From: JAKFYM01 sp964612065
GTDB lineage: Bacteria; Bdellovibrionota; UBA1018; CAIPTA01
Direction of reading: 5' to 3'
DNA length: 23,903 nt
Assembly: GCA_964612065.1 (NCBI GenBank)
Contig: CAZTCD010000063.1
Location: 1-23,903, forward strand
Part shown: positions 22,118 through 23,903 of the stretch, piece after piece
Layout: the number at the start of each line of letters is the position of its first letter
Numbering within the stretch: position 1 is the stretch's first letter
Notes under the pieces: model-generated
What the model saw: only the letters and a program-made list of their open reading frames with translations
Told to the model about the DNA's origin: nothing
Database searches by the model: none
Position numbers and translations under genes: made by a program

Positions 22118-23533
22118 CTAGTGGGCTTCGCCGTTGCCCGTGGTTTTCTTCACGGCCTTCACTTCCGCCGCGGTTACCCTTTTCTTGCTGTTGCCCCAGT
22201 TGTGGTAAACGTAGGTGAGCACGTTGGCGATGTCCTCGTCGCTCAGGCCGAGCGAGGGCATGATGCTGTTGTACTTCTCTTTGTTCACCGTGATCGCGCC
22301 CGCGAGGCCGTTCTTCACGGCGCTGATGGCGCGCGTCTTGTCGGCATTCAGGTAGTCGGAGTTGGCCAGAGGGGGGAACGCGGAGGGCACGCCCTGGCCG
22401 TTAGGCTGGTGGCAGGCCGCGCAGTTCTGGTTATAGGTGTTCTTACCCATGGCGATCTGGTCGTCGAGGCTCTTCGCCACCTTCACCACGGCCTTGTCGG
22501 CGGTGTCCTGGCGGATCGCGCTGCCTTCGGGCAGGTAGATATCGTCGCGCAGCTTCCCGGAGTAAACCACCTTGTCCTCGTCGCCGGTCACTTTCATCAT
22601 CCCGATGGCGCCCTTGTTGAACGCGCGGAAAAGAGAGTGGTCCACGAGGATATAAGTTCCGGGAACGTCCACCTTATACTCCACGATGGCCGATCCGCCG
22701 GCGGGAACGAGCGTGGTCTGCACGTTCTCGTTGATGGTCTTCGTGCCGCCCTCCACGTAAACTTTGTCGAAGATCTCCCCGATCACGTGGAAGGACGAAA
22801 CGAGGTTCGGGCCGCCGTTGCCCACGTAGAGGCGCACGGTCTCACCCGTTTTCGCGGTGAGCGCGGCGTCGCCGGTGAGGGCGTTCACTTTGCCGTTGAA
22901 CACCACGTAGGTGGGCTTTTCGTCGATGGCTTTTTCCATGCTGAAAGGCTGGTAGCCCTGTTTGCCGTAGGGGCCCTTGGTATAGAAGTCGCCTTGCATC
23001 ACGTAGTATTCTTTGTCCACTTTCGGGAGGCCGCCTTTGGGCTCCACGAGGATCAGGCCATACATGCCGTTAGCCACGTGCATGCCCACGGGAGCCGTGG
23101 CGCAGTGGTAAACGTAGAGGCCTGGATTCAGCGTCTTGAACGAGAACACCGTGCTGTGGCCGGGAGCCGTGAAGGAGGAGGCCGCGCCGCCGCCCGGGCC
23201 GGTCACGGCGTGCAGGTCGATATTGTGGGGCATCTTGCTGGAAGGATGGTTCATCAGGTGGAACTCCACCAGGTCGCCTTCCTTCACCCGGATGAAACTG
23301 CCGGGCACGGTGCCGCCGAAGGTCCAGAAGGTATAGTCCACGCCATCGGCGATCTTCATGTTCTTCTCGATCACCTCGAGCTTCACGATCACCTTGGTAT
23401 TATGGGAACGGGTGATGGCCGGTGGCACTTCCGGGGGGGAGGTGAGCTTGGCCACCTCCTCGCCTTTGATGTCGGCCCTCGCGGCGCCGGCGATGAGGAG
23501 GAAAGAGGCAAGGAACAAAGCGGTGGTTTTCAT
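22118..23533 (-). CDS. nirK: Copper nitrite reductase with fused C-terminal cytochrome c domain
   Basis: The 471-residue protein has a signal peptide (residues 1-20), two cupredoxin domains (about 45-165 and 175-318) and a cytochrome c domain (about 355-448). Type 1 copper ligands are His103, Cys144, His152 and Met157. Type 2 ligands are His108, His143 and His299; catalytic Asp106 and His249 are present. The heme motif CAACH is at 371-375, with Met425 the likely axial ligand. All key residues are there, so it should reduce nitrite to NO in the periplasm. The C-terminal fusion lets the cytochrome feed electrons directly to the type 1 site, as in three-domain enzymes such as that of Ralstonia pickettii. 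GAAGGAAG precedes the ATG. It is the first gene of the operon. Confidence 0.95.
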   Translation of the reverse strand: MKTTALFLASFLLIAGAARADIKGEEVAKLTSPPEVPPAITRSHNTKVIVKLEVIEKNMKIADGVDYTFWTFGGTVPGSFIRVKEGDLVEFHLMNHPSSKMPHNIDLHAVTGPGGGAASSFTAPGHSTVFSFKTLNPGLYVYHCATAPVGMHVANGMYGLILVEPKGGLPKVDKEYYVMQGDFYTKGPYGKQGYQPFSMEKAIDEKPTYVVFNGKVNALTGDAALTAKTGETVRLYVGNGGPNLVSSFHVIGEIFDKVYVEGGTKTINENVQTTLVPAGGSAIVEYKVDVPGTYILVDHSLFRAFNKGAIGMMKVTGDEDKVVYSGKLRDDIYLPEGSAIRQDTADKAVVKVAKSLDDQIAMGKNTYNQNCAACHQPNGQGVPSAFPPLANSDYLNADKTRAISAVKNGLAGAITVNKEKYNSIMPSLGLSDEDIANVLTYVYHNWGNSKKRVTAAEVKAVKKTTGNGEAH

Positions 23534-23576
23534 ATGTTCTTCCTTCGTGCGTGATTAAACAAAAGCACTTTTACGC

Positions 23577-23582
23577 CTTATA
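23577..23582 (-). promoter_or_regulatory. Candidate -10 element of nirK
   Basis: TATAAG on the minus strand (forward CTTATA) sits 44 bp upstream of the nirK ATG and is the best -10-like hexamer there. It is preceded by TG one base away (TGTATAAG context). The distance to the FNR-like palindrome would put that site near -51 rather than the classic -41, so the real start may lie a turn further upstream. Confidence 0.4.
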
Positions 23583-23615
23583 CAGACGTTAACAGCGTGG
23601 AGGGCGAATCGATTA

Positions 23616-23627
23616 TGACTTGCGTCA
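23616..23627. promoter_or_regulatory. FNR/DNR-type palindrome upstream of nirK
   Basis: TGAC-TTGC-GTCA is a perfect palindrome with the 4-bp spacer of FNR/DNR/NNR boxes (consensus TTGAT-N4-ATCAA), although the outer T and A are replaced. It is centred 88 bp upstream of the nirK ATG and overlaps the stop codon of the adjacent Crp/Fnr-type gene. The neighbouring regulator is the natural candidate to bind it in response to low oxygen or NO. Confidence 0.55.
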
Positions 23628-23903
23628 GGGGTTCTTGAGAAGCTCGACGATCTTGTCTGTGCGGAGAATCTCAATCTGCTTATCCTCGGTATGGATGAGT
23701 CCCTGCTGAGACAGGTCGCTCATGCAGCGGATCACCGATTCCACGCTCGACCCCACGGAATCGGCGATCTCCTGCCGCGTGAGAGGTATGGGTAGCCTGC
23801 TGGTTTCGGTGGCTGGCTGTTTATCCAGCAAAGATAGCAAGAGGTATGCCACGCGCTGCTGCAGGCTCAGCTTGGAATTGGCTTTGTCTTCCTGGAGCAC
23901 GCT
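23625..23903 (-). CDS. Crp/Fnr family regulator, C-terminal part (gene runs off the window)
   Basis: The frame is open to the window edge, so only the last 92 residues are seen. They contain the end of the dimerisation helix (LSLQQRVAYLLLSLL) and the Crp-type winged helix-turn-helix: LTRQEIADSVGSSVESVIRC with the recognition helix SSVESVIRCMSDL, then the wing GLIHTEDKQIEIL. The sensor domain lies outside, so whether it has an Fe-S cluster (FNR), heme (DNR) or nothing cannot be said. Its position directly upstream of nirK on the same strand makes it the probable regulator of denitrification. Its stop codon lies inside the palindrome at 23616-23627. Confidence 0.85.
   Translation of the reverse strand, partial: SVLQEDKANSKLSLQQRVAYLLLSLLDKQPATETSRLPIPLTRQEIADSVGSSVESVIRCMSDLSQQGLIHTEDKQIEILRTDKIVELLKNP

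Noticed and set aside
22121..23554. Long open frame (477 codons) on the plus strand opposite nirK
   Set aside because: It is the high-GC antisense shadow of a gene whose catalytic residues are all in place; its product is His/Val-rich with no recognisable domain.
1..23903. CRISPR array, tRNA or rRNA genes
   Set aside because: No regularly spaced repeat set, cloverleaf with TTC-arm motif, or rRNA core sequence was seen on reading both strands.

Overview
This window appears to come from a Gram-negative bacterium, because it has periplasmic c-type cytochromes, Sec signal peptides and an RND efflux remnant. Gene content suggests a respiratory, facultatively denitrifying organism. The recombinase remnants and small proteins would fit a Bdellovibrionota/Oligoflexia-like or other deltaproteobacteria-like lineage, but that placement is a weak inference. 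No tRNA, rRNA or CRISPR array was seen.

Region A (1-4140) is a redox and membrane cluster. It holds a c-type cytochrome between two small polytopic membrane proteins, a b561-type cytochrome followed by a membrane-anchored LuxR-type regulator, a divergent secreted PepSY-like protein, a one-helix small protein and a second b561-type cytochrome. The divergent promoter region (2736-2912) carries an exact 12-bp direct repeat and short palindromes that look like operators.

Region B (4141-16344) looks like a stress, dormancy and ion-homeostasis block. It encodes a beta-CASP metallo-beta-lactamase RNase, a short HPF/RaiA ribosome hibernation factor behind an extended -10 promoter, two tandem-domain universal stress proteins (USPs), a CPA1 (NhaP2/CvrA-type) antiporter, a CPA2 (Kef-like) antiporter with two RCK_C-like domains, a dicarboxylate/amino-acid:cation symporter, and an Rnk/GreA-C-like regulator overlapping a small unknown gene. 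A serine-recombinase derivative without its catalytic domain, plus a 55-residue hydrophobic protein, interrupts the block at 10358-11750 and contains a very long inverted repeat.

Region C (16345-18290) is a graveyard of broken genes. It holds the C-terminal end of a third USP, the middle of a second recombinase of the same family joined directly to the 3' end of a cusA-type RND pump gene, and the N-terminal end of an ArsR-type regulator (with a good promoter) cut by the remnant of a transposase-like HTH protein.

Region D (18291-23903, minus strand) is a visibly GC-richer nitrite-respiration operon. A partial Crp/Fnr regulator is followed by nirK (copper nitrite reductase with a fused C-terminal cytochrome c), a NirV/formylglycine-generating-enzyme-like protein, a SCO1-type copper chaperone and NnrS, then a soluble PAS histidine kinase. 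The genes are tightly packed or overlapping, with GTG and TTG starts. A TGAC-N4-GTCA FNR/DNR-like palindrome lies upstream of nirK. The parts fit one job: making, copper-loading and regulating a periplasmic nitrite reductase and coping with the NO it produces. No NO reductase gene lies in the window.
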